Assembly (NCBI GenBank): GCA_964574815.1
Contig: CAZNPL010000060.1
Location: 1 to 21,938 of the forward strand
DNA: 21,938 nt
From: CAZNPL01 sp964574815
GTDB lineage: Bacteria; Planctomycetota; Phycisphaerae; UBA1845
Reading direction: 5' to 3'
The stretch's first letter is position 1. Each line of letters opens with the position of its first letter. The translations under genes and the position numbers were made by a program. Below the pieces are notes generated by a model. The model made no database searches. It had not been told where the DNA came from and worked only from the letters and a program-made list of their open reading frames with translations. Of this stretch, positions 1 to 7,460 are shown piece after piece.

Positions 1-118
1 CCGCTCGTGTGGCGGCTCTTTTTCCCCCTCAGGTTCGTGATTGGGGATTGCCTCGGGCGGGGAAAGGGGGTCAGGCTAACTTATTGACGGCGGGGCTGGG
101 CGTTGGTAGCGTGGCGGG
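1..118. other. Intergenic leader of a degraded RAYT transposase
   Basis: I see no gene here. The stretch contains TTTCCCC near position 20 and the complementary GGGGAAA near position 60, which could form a weak stem. A G-rich run followed by GTCAGGCTAAC lies before the truncated transposase start at 119. From memory, similar GGGGTCAGGCTA sequences lie near RAYT transposases in other genomes, but I could not check this. Confidence 0.3.
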
Positions 119-208
119 ATGGCCGGGCGTTTGCGAATCGACCGCGGCGGGTTCGACTATCACGTGCTCAACCGGCGGGTCGGCCGGCATCCCCTGTTTG
201 GGAAGTCC
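119..208 (+). pseudogene. RAYT (REP-associated tyrosine transposase, Y1_Tnp) N-terminal remnant
   Basis: The first 30 codons read as the conserved N-terminus of a RAYT/transposase-17 protein: MAGRLRIDRGGFDYHVLNRR, followed by VGRHPLFGK. In this family the 'RLRxDxGGxxYHVxNRxxxRxxLF' stretch precedes the HUH nuclease core. After about codon 30 the translation loses all resemblance to the family, and the frame runs into the methyltransferase gene on the other strand. The HUH motif and catalytic Tyr are absent. It is therefore a 5' fragment of a single-stranded-DNA transposase of the kind that mobilises REP palindromes. The remaining bases up to 297 show nothing recognisable. Confidence 0.6.
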
Positions 209-297
209 GTCCCCCACCTTCGCACTCCCGCCTTGGTCGTGCTCAGCCTACGGAAAGGATGGGGCATCCGTGCCGCGTGCCGCTATTCGAGAAGGAC

Positions 298-1107
298 TCA
301 CTTCTTGAGGGCGATCCACAACGCCAAGGCATCCGTGTTGCCCGGCCACTCATCGCATCGCACCGCCTCGTGGAGGCCAGCGCCCGCCAGTAACTCGATC
401 AACTCGCCATCCGGCCAGGCTTTAGTCGTACTACGGTACTCCCGCGTCTGCCCATCGCTTGCCTCGGTGACAGAGAACCTCTGGATGGCTATCTTCTGCT
501 CAGGCAGCCACTGGTTCTGGGTATAGCAGCGATAAGGACGATCTGAAAACAGGCCGGACTCGCACTGCTGCTCCGAGGGCCCGCCACGCCCCATACGTTC
601 CACGGCTTCCGGCGTTTGCACTTCGACGATCAGACGGCCCTGGGAGGTGAGGCTTGCCTCCACCTTTTGAAGGATCGCCAGCGCTTCAGCAGGCGAGAAA
701 ACGTTGAGTTCACCATACAGAATCATTGCCAGGTCGTAAGGACCACGGAACGCTACCTGGCGAATGTCGCCCAGAATGAACTCGCACCGCGATTCGTCGG
801 GGTTGTGCTGTTGCGCGTACTCGATGGACGCCGGACCGAAGTCGATCCCACGGCAGTGGTGGCCCAACATTGCCAAGCGGTGCAGGTAGAATCCCGGTCC
901 GCAGCCCAGGTCCAGTATGCTTGAAGGTTTCCCGCCAAGCAGTTGGTCATGAATCCACGCAACCTGCCCGTCAATCCACTTGGCAGGGCGACTGGCCAAA
1001 TCACTGTCTTGTGCCAGGTGTTCGACCAGCATTCGCCTGCTGAAATCAGGGTCATGCCAGGGGATCTTGTAGGCTCCGTGCCATATGTTGTCATTCTGCG
1101 TGGTCAT
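298..1107 (-). CDS. Class I SAM-dependent methyltransferase
   Basis: This 269-residue protein has a Rossmann-type SAM-binding core. Motif I is ILDLGCGPG at residues 64-72, followed by CRGIDFGPASIEYAQ (motif II acidic strand) and FILGDIRQV (the motif III region). The rest fits a methyltransferase-25-like small-molecule enzyme, but I cannot name the substrate. Its ATG directly follows the TAG stop of the upstream membrane protein, with no gap and no overlap, so translation is probably coupled. There is no good Shine-Dalgarno sequence in the preceding 20 bases. Its C-terminus ends in a typical beta-strand (ALALWIALKK), so the gene looks complete. Confidence 0.85.
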   Translation of the reverse strand: MTTQNDNIWHGAYKIPWHDPDFSRRMLVEHLAQDSDLASRPAKWIDGQVAWIHDQLLGGKPSSILDLGCGPGFYLHRLAMLGHHCRGIDFGPASIEYAQQHNPDESRCEFILGDIRQVAFRGPYDLAMILYGELNVFSPAEALAILQKVEASLTSQGRLIVEVQTPEAVERMGRGGPSEQQCESGLFSDRPYRCYTQNQWLPEQKIAIQRFSVTEASDGQTREYRSTTKAWPDGELIELLAGAGLHEAVRCDEWPGNTDALALWIALKK

Positions 1108-3750
1108 CTATTGGCTTGTTTTCTGTGATGACGCCTCTATGGGCAAGCCTCCGTCCAGCGAGCAGCGGGACGAGTTCGGGATTTTCCAGCCAGCCAGCAG
1201 GAGGGCGGCCGAGCTGAGCTTGACGGCGGCCAGGAGGTAGGCCGTTGCGGGCGTTCCGAAGACCGGTACCAGCAGGATTCCACAGAACAGCGCTCCGAGG
1301 CAGGCTCCGGCGTGGTCGGCGCCGACGATCGTGCCGGCGACCGCGCCGGCCTGGTCGCTGCCCGCGTCGCGGAGCCTGGCGGCCACGGCGAACGCGGCGC
1401 CGCCGAGCACGCCCGTCGCCGCGACCATGGTCGAGACCGATACTTCGACGAGGGCGAAGACCCAGGGTCCGGCCGGCAGCCCGCCGAGCGTTCTGAGCAG
1501 CCAAGGAATCATCAGCGCCAGAGCGGCGATGGCGGCGTCCACGCCGATCAGCCATGACCAGAGGCGGCGCGCGTAGTACGGCGAGGCGGGGGCCCGTGCG
1601 TCGTTGGGCGCGGCGACGTAGCGGTTGGCGGCGCCGCAGCCGATGACCAGACCGCCCATGAAAAGAGCGACAATCCAACCGATGCGCTGGTACACATAGC
1701 CGTAGAGGTTCTGAAAGGCGAAGAGCCAGACGATGCTCAGCGCCATCGTGACGAATCCGGTGCTTGCGATGGAGAGGACGACCGCGGCGTCGGCGGGCCA
1801 GCGTCGGTGGCCGTTCCGCGCGTGTGTGTCTAGCGTGCCGATCGGGGTGTCATGGGCAACGCGGGCCTTCACCGCGGATAAGGCCCGCGTTGCCCGTGCT
1901 GCCGCCGAGCGGGGGAGGCACACGGGCAAGCTCCGCCGCCCACGGCGGCTCCGCTTGCCCATGGCACCCTCGCTAAACACGTACTTCTGCGCCGCGGAGC
2001 GCAAGTAGCACCAGGCGACAATCAACCCGGCCAAAAGCAACAGGGCGGCGACGACGTGTCGCCATCGAGCGGCGCGCAATCGCTCGATAAAGTGGGTCCG
2101 TTCCCGGGCGGCGGACTCCCATAACGCCAGGCGTTGCATGTAGATCACGGGCTTGAGGTCGGCGCTCATTTGCGGATTGTCGACGGCCTCGATCTCGGCG
2201 GCGCGCTGCTGCAGCTTGGCGGGTGCCAGCCAGTCGGTGGCCCCGTCGAACCAGGCCGGATGGAACAGCTCGGATTCAACGCCGCGCTGCACGTAGCGGC
2301 CGGCGAAAACGGCGGGGTCGGTCGTCAGCAGGCCGCGATCGGTGGCCGCCAGGAGATGAGCGGGGTGGCCCCATCCGATGATCACGCGCGGAAAGTGCGG
2401 TTGAAGCGTCGCGAGGAGCGAGGCGAGGTATTCGGCGGAGGCGGGCATGAGGCTTCCGGGCGCGGCGGCGACAGTGGTGGAGAGCACGGCTCGCTCGGTC
2501 ATGGCGTTGCGCAGCTCGCTGAAGAACTCGGTCGTATAGAACCGCGCCCGCAGTGCGGACATCGGCTCGGGCAGGCGGGCGATGACCAGGTCGTACCGGC
2601 TGCGCTGCATCTTGATAAAGTGGCGGGCGTCGACGTAATGAACGGTGACGCGATCGTCGAGCAGGGCCCGGCGGTCAACGTCTCTGAGGAACGGTTTGAT
2701 CAGCTCGATCTGGCGGGCGTCGGTTTCCACGTAGTCCACATGTCGGACGGGGTGGCGCAGAACCTCCGCGAGAAGCCCTTCGGCCCCGCCGCCCAAAAGG
2801 AGCACGGTCTCAGGGGCCGGGTGCTGGCACATCCAGAAGTGCGCCAGTGGAGCATAGGTGTACGGGTCGGGGAAGTCGGCGGCGACCTGGCCATCACAAT
2901 ACAGCGTGTACTGCCCGGCCCGGCGACCGACGGCGAGATTCTGGTACTTGGACTCGGTTTCGGCGCAGAGTTCGTATCCCGGGGCCAGATCATCCCAGCG
3001 TTGGTCGATCAAGACGCGGTTCAGCGCTTTGCCCGCGCCGGTGGCGATGAGCAGAAACGCGACGCACGCCAAACCGAGGCCGGCGGCTCCGACCCGACTG
3101 CGGCGAATTCGTCCCAGCGCGGCCGCGGCAGCCGCCGTCGTGATCGCCCCGCTAAGCAATGCCGTGTGAATCGGGCTCAGGCGCTCCACAGCCCAGAAGC
3201 TGAAGATCGCACCGCCCACGAGGCTGCCCGCTGATTCCAGGGCGTAGATGGCACCAAGGGAAAGCATGCGCGGATGCGGCTGATCGGCATGCGCCGATCG
3301 CGTCACGCAGGAGGCCAGCGGAAAGGCCAGCCCGACCAGGGCGCTGGCCGGCGACACAAAAAGAGCAGCGGCCAGGATGGTCTTGGGCAGCGGCAGCAAC
3401 TCGCCCGGCCCCACTCCGAGCAGGCCGCGAGCCGAGCGAAAAAGTGCCAGTTCGAGACAGGCCGTCACGCTGAGGAACAGTAGCACCAGTGCGAGCCATG
3501 CGTCGGCCCGAGCGACGCGGTTTGTGATCCATCCGCCCGCTGCGGCGCCGACGGCGACCCCCAGGAGCCAGGCGAACAGCACGACACCCCAGGCGAACTC
3601 GCTTCCGAACATCAGGACCAGCGCTTCACGCAGCAGAAGGGACTGAGTGACGATGGCCTGCACGCCCCACGCCACCACCATGACGCTCAGCGCAACACGT
3701 CCGCGCCGCGGATCGGCATCGTCTCGTTCGAGTGCGCCAGGCGCGGGCAT
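1108..3750 (-). CDS. Polytopic membrane protein with spermidine-synthase-like domain (fused MFS/SpdS type)
   Basis: This 880-residue protein has about seven hydrophobic segments, then a soluble Rossmann domain, then another membrane block. The soluble part has LLLGGGAEGLLAEVL (the glycine-rich SAM/dcSAM loop), HVDYVETDARQIEL, and YVDARHF followed by YDLVIARLPEP and FYTTEFF. This is the layout of membrane 'spermidine synthase-like' proteins. Polyamine synthases carry a catalytic Asp in a DSTDP-type motif; here that place reads ARLPEP, so aminopropyl transfer is unlikely. I chose the ATG at 3750 because GAAGGGAA lies just upstream; the frame is open further upstream to 3999 but reads low-complexity Arg-rich sequence. 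Residues about 591-642, between membrane segments, are encoded by an inserted palindromic element. The methyltransferase follows directly, and the redox gene set is divergent. Confidence 0.8.
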   Translation of the reverse strand: MPAPGALERDDADPRRGRVALSVMVVAWGVQAIVTQSLLLREALVLMFGSEFAWGVVLFAWLLGVAVGAAAGGWITNRVARADAWLALVLLFLSVTACLELALFRSARGLLGVGPGELLPLPKTILAAALFVSPASALVGLAFPLASCVTRSAHADQPHPRMLSLGAIYALESAGSLVGGAIFSFWAVERLSPIHTALLSGAITTAAAAAALGRIRRSRVGAAGLGLACVAFLLIATGAGKALNRVLIDQRWDDLAPGYELCAETESKYQNLAVGRRAGQYTLYCDGQVAADFPDPYTYAPLAHFWMCQHPAPETVLLLGGGAEGLLAEVLRHPVRHVDYVETDARQIELIKPFLRDVDRRALLDDRVTVHYVDARHFIKMQRSRYDLVIARLPEPMSALRARFYTTEFFSELRNAMTERAVLSTTVAAAPGSLMPASAEYLASLLATLQPHFPRVIIGWGHPAHLLAATDRGLLTTDPAVFAGRYVQRGVESELFHPAWFDGATDWLAPAKLQQRAAEIEAVDNPQMSADLKPVIYMQRLALWESAARERTHFIERLRAARWRHVVAALLLLAGLIVAWCYLRSAAQKYVFSEGAMGKRSRRGRRSLPVCLPRSAAARATRALSAVKARVAHDTPIGTLDTHARNGHRRWPADAAVVLSIASTGFVTMALSIVWLFAFQNLYGYVYQRIGWIVALFMGGLVIGCGAANRYVAAPNDARAPASPYYARRLWSWLIGVDAAIAALALMIPWLLRTLGGLPAGPWVFALVEVSVSTMVAATGVLGGAAFAVAARLRDAGSDQAGAVAGTIVGADHAGACLGALFCGILLVPVFGTPATAYLLAAVKLSSAALLLAGWKIPNSSRCSLDGGLPIEASSQKTSQ
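1826..1980. mobile_element. MITE-like multi-hairpin element inserted in a coding gene
   Basis: This is a strongly self-complementary block. The outer ends are imperfect inverted repeats (GTGTCTAGCG at 1826-1835, CGCTAAACAC at 1971-1980). Inside lie GGTGTCATGGGCAA (1846-1859) and TTGCCCATGGCACC (1955-1968), which match at 13 of 14 positions as inverted repeats. A perfect 16-bp stem joins 1854-1869 with 1880-1895. Further stems join 1890-1898 with 1921-1929, 1924-1931 with 1953-1960, and CCGCCG with CGGCGG around a 4-nt loop. GGGCAA/TTGCCC arms recur four times. It has no coding content of its own and reads as Arg/Ala-rich linker in the host gene. I see no clear target-site duplication. Confidence 0.6.
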
Positions 3751-3783
3751 ATCGGATTCCCTTCGCCGCATCGGCCGGCACCA

Positions 3784-3792
3784 TGATATACT
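3784..3792 (+). promoter_or_regulatory. Extended -10 promoter for the redox gene set
   Basis: TGATATACT matches the extended -10 consensus (TGN followed by TATAMT). There is no good -35 hexamer at 17-18 bp, which is common for extended -10 promoters. Transcription would start near 3799, about 20 nt before the ATG at 3819. That supports 3819 over the in-frame ATG at 3783, which lies at the -10 itself. Confidence 0.45.
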
Positions 3793-3818
3793 GGCGACGG
3801 CTTCTTGGGAGACGGTTG

Positions 3819-4442
3819 ATGCACGCTCCTTCCTCGAGACCGGCGGAAGCATCCGATTCGTCGCGGCCGAGCCGCACGGAGCAGCTCGTCGGCGGTGGCA
3901 TCCTGCTGCTTCTGGCGCTGATCGTGACCGCCTACGTCGTGCAGGTTCTGACCGATCGCGACTACTTCCTGAGGCCTGACGAATCCGCCTACGCGGCAAC
4001 CGAGGTGCGTCCCTTTCCGGAGATTGAATCAGCCGGCTGGGTCGCCCCCGATGAGATCGGGCGATTCGATGCAGATGAAATGTATCTCAAGATCGATGGC
4101 CGGGCGGACGGATACATCGCGCGCGGTGTGATCGGACTTACATTCGGCACGTACCGTCACGAATCGGATCCCGGTCGACAGGTCGATGTCTATTGGTACG
4201 AATTGAACTCGCCGGAACAGGCACGGGCTTTGTATGAGTCCGAGCGGCCCCCCGGCGTCGTCGAGGAGCCGATCGGGTGGGCGGGATATCAAACAGGCGG
4301 CGCCGTGTTCTTTTCGGCGGGGCGCGAGTACGTGCAGGTGCTTCCGACCGGCCTTGACGATCGTGACGCGAAGGCGTCGCGGGAGATCGCCATGGCGCTC
4401 GCGGAAGACATCGAGGAAGCGGGCCGTCGGCATGGCGAGTGA
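3819..4442 (+). CDS. Membrane-anchored DUF6599-like protein
   Basis: This 207-residue protein has a short Ser/Arg-rich N-terminus and one hydrophobic segment at residues about 24-44 (VGGGILLLLALIVTAYVVQV), followed by an extracytoplasmic domain. That domain contains MYLKIDGRADGYIARGV, then VDVYWYELNSPEQARALY and SERPPG. The pattern (a KINGRA-like start, a strand with VDVYxM/L, and AxxxYxSERPP) recalls DUF6599 proteins, whose function is unknown. The ATG at 3819 is preceded by GGGAG at a 7-nt distance. The stop codon overlaps the next gene by 11 nt, so this protein is co-translated with the DUF362 protein and probably works beside it outside the membrane. The family assignment comes from memory of its pattern, so it is moderate; the topology is clear. 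Confidence 0.7.
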   Translation: MHAPSSRPAEASDSSRPSRTEQLVGGGILLLLALIVTAYVVQVLTDRDYFLRPDESAYAATEVRPFPEIESAGWVAPDEIGRFDADEMYLKIDGRADGYIARGVIGLTFGTYRHESDPGRQVDVYWYELNSPEQARALYESERPPGVVEEPIGWAGYQTGGAVFFSAGREYVQVLPTGLDDRDAKASREIAMALAEDIEEAGRRHGE

Positions 4443-5526
4443 CGCCGATCCAACTCGGCGGGACGTGCTGAAACGCGGGGCCGGCGCGGTGGTCGCCGCC
4501 GGCGCCGCGGTTACCGGGGGGATTCTGCTGCATGATCCGGAGGGTGACGCGGGCCTGCCGGACCACGCCGGCGTCGCGGCCGGCTTGAAGGATTACTTCG
4601 CCGACGTGGCGTTCCCGCCGTCGCAGCCGCGGATCAGCGTGGCCATCGGAGAGGACGCCGGTGTCGAGCGGATGGTGCGGGCGGCCGTCGGCGGTCTAGA
4701 TCGCGAGGCCGGAATGAAGCGGTTCGTCGGCCCGGGTGACGTGGTTCTGATCAAGCCGAACGTGGGATTCGATCGTCCGCCGAGCCTCGGCGCGACGACG
4801 CATCCGGAGGTGGTCCGCTGGCTGATCCGGCTCTGCCGGGAGGCGGGTGCGCGCGAGATTCTCGTGGCGGACCATCCGATCGAAGCACCGCAGGTGTGTT
4901 TTGCGCGTTCGGGGATCGATCAGGTGGCTCGGGAGGAAGGAGCCACGGTCGTCATGCCGGCTGCGGATCGATTTGCGATGGTCGCACTGCGAGATACCGA
5001 GCCGGACATTCAAGAGGGCGAAGCCCTGGGGCGATGGCCGCTGTTCTATGAGCCGTTGGCCCGGGCGACGAAGGCGATCAGCGTCGCGCCGGTCAAGGAT
5101 CACAACCTGTGCAGCGCGTCAATGAATCTGAAGAACTGGTACGGGATGCTGGGCGGGCGGCGGAACCGTTTTCACCAGGCGATTCACGAGACGATCAGCG
5201 ATCTGGCGCTGATGTTCAGCCCGACGCTGGTGATCGCCGACGGCACGCGCGTGATGATGCGAAACGGGCCGACCGGCGGCCGGCCGTCGGACGTTCGTCC
5301 CGGCGGATCGCTGGGCCGTCCGGTTGTGGCGGCATCGGTCGATCCGGTGGCGTGCGATGCGTGGTGCTATGAGCGGCTGCTCGGGCGCGACCCGCAGAAT
5401 CTGCGGTATCTGGCGTCGGCCGAGCGGAAGATCGGCGTGCGCATTGCGGGAGGTGCCAGCCGTTTCGGCCGCTCTGACTGGCGGACGTACGAGCGGCGCG
5501 GGCAAATGGAGATGACGAACGTCTAG
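4432..5526 (+). CDS. Tat-exported DUF362 domain protein
   Basis: This 364-residue protein starts with a twin-arginine signal: TRRDVLKRG, then an Ala/Gly-rich hydrophobic stretch (AGAVVAAGAAVTGGILL). The body matches DUF362: FVGPGDVVLIKPNVGFD near the start, THPEVVRWLIRLCREAGA, VAPVKDHNLCSASMNLKNWYG with the Lys-Asn-rich centre of the family, and VIADGTRVMMRNGPTGG. DUF362 proteins are often found with ferredoxin domains. This one has no 4Fe-4S motif of its own, but the next gene supplies several. I placed the start at the ATG at 4432, which overlaps the previous stop; the same frame is open earlier but is Arg/Ser-rich there and unlike the family. Tat export implies that it folds, possibly with a cofactor, before crossing the membrane. 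Its reaction is unknown. Confidence 0.85.
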   Translation: MASDADPTRRDVLKRGAGAVVAAGAAVTGGILLHDPEGDAGLPDHAGVAAGLKDYFADVAFPPSQPRISVAIGEDAGVERMVRAAVGGLDREAGMKRFVGPGDVVLIKPNVGFDRPPSLGATTHPEVVRWLIRLCREAGAREILVADHPIEAPQVCFARSGIDQVAREEGATVVMPAADRFAMVALRDTEPDIQEGEALGRWPLFYEPLARATKAISVAPVKDHNLCSASMNLKNWYGMLGGRRNRFHQAIHETISDLALMFSPTLVIADGTRVMMRNGPTGGRPSDVRPGGSLGRPVVAASVDPVACDAWCYERLLGRDPQNLRYLASAERKIGVRIAGGASRFGRSDWRTYERRGQMEMTNV

Positions 5527-5550
5527 CGCCGCATTTGCCAAATGGGCGGG

Positions 5551-5655
5551 GTGGCCCACGTCTTCAGACGTGGGCTCTCGATTCGACGGGATGACCCACG
5601 TCTTGAGACGTGGGCTCTCGATTTGACCGGTGGCCCGACTACAGACGCGGGCTCT
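5551..5655. repeat. Tandem palindromic repeat, three copies
   Basis: Units begin at 5551, 5591 and about 5630, with a period of about 40 bp. Each has the form TGGCCCACGTCTTCAGACGT, then GGGCTCTCGATT. Copies one and two carry a perfect 9-bp stem (CCCACGTCT/AGACGTGGG at 5555-5574 and 5595-5614) around a 2-nt centre. Copy three is degenerate (CCCGACTACAGACGCGGG). They fill the gap between the DUF362 and ferredoxin genes, inside a likely operon. A fourth, decayed copy lies at 7272-7306. Confidence 0.85.
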
Positions 5656-5671
5656 CAGCATCGATGACGGA

Positions 5672-7261
5672 ATGATGACGGCGAGCAACACAAAGCGAGT
5701 GCGACTGCGGGGATTGCGCATCACCACGGTGCGCGTGATCGTGCAAGTGGTCGCGTTCGCGATGTTCATCTCGTTCGTGTTCCTGACGACGTTCGCATGG
5801 CTGGATCAGTTTCCGGGGCTGAAGCATTGGATCGACAAGCTGATCGAGATCGACCCGCTGATCGCGATCGCCAACGCCCTCACGACGCACACGGTGTACA
5901 AAGGGTTGCTGTGGGCGCTGGTGCTGCTGGTGCCGACGTTCTTTCTGGGCCGCTTCTTCTGCAACTGGATCTGTCCGTTCGGCACGCTCCACCAGTTCAC
6001 GGGCTGGGCGTTTCGCCGGCCGGACGCGGCCGAGGCGATCGAGGCGAACCGCTACAAGCGATCGCAGCACATCAAGTATTACGTGCTGGCCGCCCTTGTT
6101 GTGATGGCGATGCTCGGCAGTTCGCAGGTCGGGCTGCTGGATCCGATGGCGCTGTTCTACCGGTCGATGACAGACGCCGTTATTCCGGCGGCGCGGATGC
6201 CCTTCGGTGGCGACGTGGCCGGTGACCGATTCTACCAGGGGGCTTGGCTCATCGGCTTTCTACTTCTTCTTTTCGTCGTGCTGAACCTGGCATATCCAAG
6301 GTTCTTCTGCCGCGTACTGTGTCCGCTGGGGGCGTTACTGGGCGTGTTCAGCCGGTTGGCCTGGTGGCGCGTCGAGCGCGATCCTGACAAGTGCACCGAC
6401 TGCGAGCAATGCCTGGCCCGATGCGAGGCCGCTTCCGATCCGCACAAGCACTTGCGCATGAGCGAGTGCTTCGTCTGCATGAACTGCGTGGAAGACTGCC
6501 CGGAGGGGGCGTTGCGGTTCGCCTGGCTGCCCGGCAAGGAGCGCGCTGTCCCCGAGACCGACGTTTCCGGACGACGGGTCGTGCTGGCCTCGGTGGCCGG
6601 TCTGCTGTTTGTTCCGTTTGTGCGTGCCACGGGCCGGTCGTCGCGCGATTTCTCTTCGGAGCTGATCCGGCCGCCCGGCGCGGTCGAGGAATTGGCGTTT
6701 CTGGAGCGCTGTATCAAGTGCGATCAGTGCATCCGCGTCTGCCCGACGAACGTTCTTCAGCCGGCGTGGTTCGAGGGCGGACTCGAAGGGCTGTGGAGCC
6801 CGGTGATGAACTTCTGCATGGGCCACTGCCAGTATCACTGCACGGCCTGTGGCCACGTCTGCCCGACCGGCGCGATTCAGCCGCTCTCGATCGAGCGAAA
6901 GCTCGGCATCGGCGAGCACGCCGCGGACGGCCCGGTTCGGATCGGCACCGCCCACGTGGATCCGGCCCGCTGCCTTCCGTTGAGCAAGGGCGTTCCGTGT
7001 GCCGTGTGCGAGGAAGTCTGCCCGACGAGCCCCAAGGCGATCTACACGGAAGAGATTGTGCGAACGTCCCGCGACGGATCCACGCAGGAGAAGATCAAAG
7101 TCCCGCGGGTTGACATCGATAAGTGCATCGGCTGCGGCATATGCGAAAACGCCTGCCCCATCCCCGGCGACCGCCGGGCCATCTACGTCACGGCCGACGG
7201 CGAGTCCCGTTCCGAGCACCATCCCGACCCCGACCGCAATCGAACGGTAAGAGTCGGCTGA
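5672..7261 (+). CDS. NapH/NapG-like polytopic membrane ferredoxin protein
   Basis: This protein has about 529 residues. The N-terminal half has four to five membrane segments and two membrane-edge CxxxCP motifs, FFCNWICPFG (~95) and FFCRVLCPLG (~211), as in NapH/NosR/RdxA proteins. The rest is rich in 4Fe-4S cysteines: CTDCEQCLARC, CFVCMNCVEDCP, CIKCDQCIRVCP, CTACGHVCP, CAVCEEVCP and CIGCGICENACP. A further hydrophobic segment follows RRVVLASVAGLLFVP and the C-terminal part resembles NapG, so this looks like a natural NapH-NapG fusion. The family passes electrons from quinol towards periplasmic enzymes; here the likely partners are the DUF362 and DUF6599-like proteins upstream. The frame is open from a GTG at 5630, but that lies inside the palindromic repeat, so the ATG at 5672 (or 5675) is the probable start. 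The ribosome site is weak. Confidence 0.85.
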   Translation: MMTASNTKRVRLRGLRITTVRVIVQVVAFAMFISFVFLTTFAWLDQFPGLKHWIDKLIEIDPLIAIANALTTHTVYKGLLWALVLLVPTFFLGRFFCNWICPFGTLHQFTGWAFRRPDAAEAIEANRYKRSQHIKYYVLAALVVMAMLGSSQVGLLDPMALFYRSMTDAVIPAARMPFGGDVAGDRFYQGAWLIGFLLLLFVVLNLAYPRFFCRVLCPLGALLGVFSRLAWWRVERDPDKCTDCEQCLARCEAASDPHKHLRMSECFVCMNCVEDCPEGALRFAWLPGKERAVPETDVSGRRVVLASVAGLLFVPFVRATGRSSRDFSSELIRPPGAVEELAFLERCIKCDQCIRVCPTNVLQPAWFEGGLEGLWSPVMNFCMGHCQYHCTACGHVCPTGAIQPLSIERKLGIGEHAADGPVRIGTAHVDPARCLPLSKGVPCAVCEEVCPTSPKAIYTEEIVRTSRDGSTQEKIKVPRVDIDKCIGCGICENACPIPGDRRAIYVTADGESRSEHHPDPDRNRTVRVG

Positions 7262-7271
7262 TCGGCACTCG

Positions 7272-7306
7272 GGTGGCCCACGTCGTTTTCGAGGTGGGGC
7301 TCGCTA
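7272..7306. repeat. Degenerate copy of the palindromic repeat
   Basis: GGTGGCCCACGTCGTTTTCG followed by AGGTGGGGCTCGCT resembles the 40-bp units at 5551-5655, with a partly decayed stem. It lies just after the stop codon of the ferredoxin gene. Confidence 0.6.
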
Positions 7307-7459
7307 TTCTCCAGCACTGCTGTCGAGCGTAACGATACCGGCCCGAGTCACGTAAAACTTGCCCTTCCTGAACGCGCCGTCCAAAATCCGAGCATCGGCT
7401 TTGACGATATCGGCAGCGCGGGCCGGGTTGGTTTCTTCAGGGCGCAAAAGGGGCGACAC
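7304..7459 (-). pseudogene. Possible gene fragment, function unknown
   Basis: Read on the minus strand from a GTG at 7459, this stretch gives 51 residues that look protein-like rather than random: ARAADIVKADARILDGAF followed by GKFYVTRAGIVTLDSS. The pattern suggests a short strand-turn-strand end of a larger protein, but I do not recognise a family. It overlaps the ribosome-binding region of the pagL-like gene on the opposite strand. It may be a remnant, a small gene, or chance. Confidence 0.2.
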
Positions 7460-7460
7460 G

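Noticed and set aside
2134..3234. A 366-codon open frame on the plus strand opposite the spermidine-synthase-like gene
   Set aside because: It has no recognisable domain, and the minus-strand frame contains clear membrane segments and the Rossmann motif.
3751..3999. N-terminal extension of the membrane protein to 3999
   Set aside because: The added residues are Arg/Ser-rich and would overlap the divergent gene and its promoter; a ribosome site precedes 3750.
4234..4431. Longer start for the DUF362 protein
   Set aside because: The extension is out of character (Ser/Arg/Pro-rich) and would place the twin-arginine signal 70 residues inside the protein.
5551..5655. CRISPR array
   Set aside because: The units are adjacent palindromes with no unique spacers, only three copies and no cas genes.
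5630..5671. GTG start of the ferredoxin protein at 5630
   Set aside because: It lies within the third palindromic repeat; the following ATG at 5672 is a better start.
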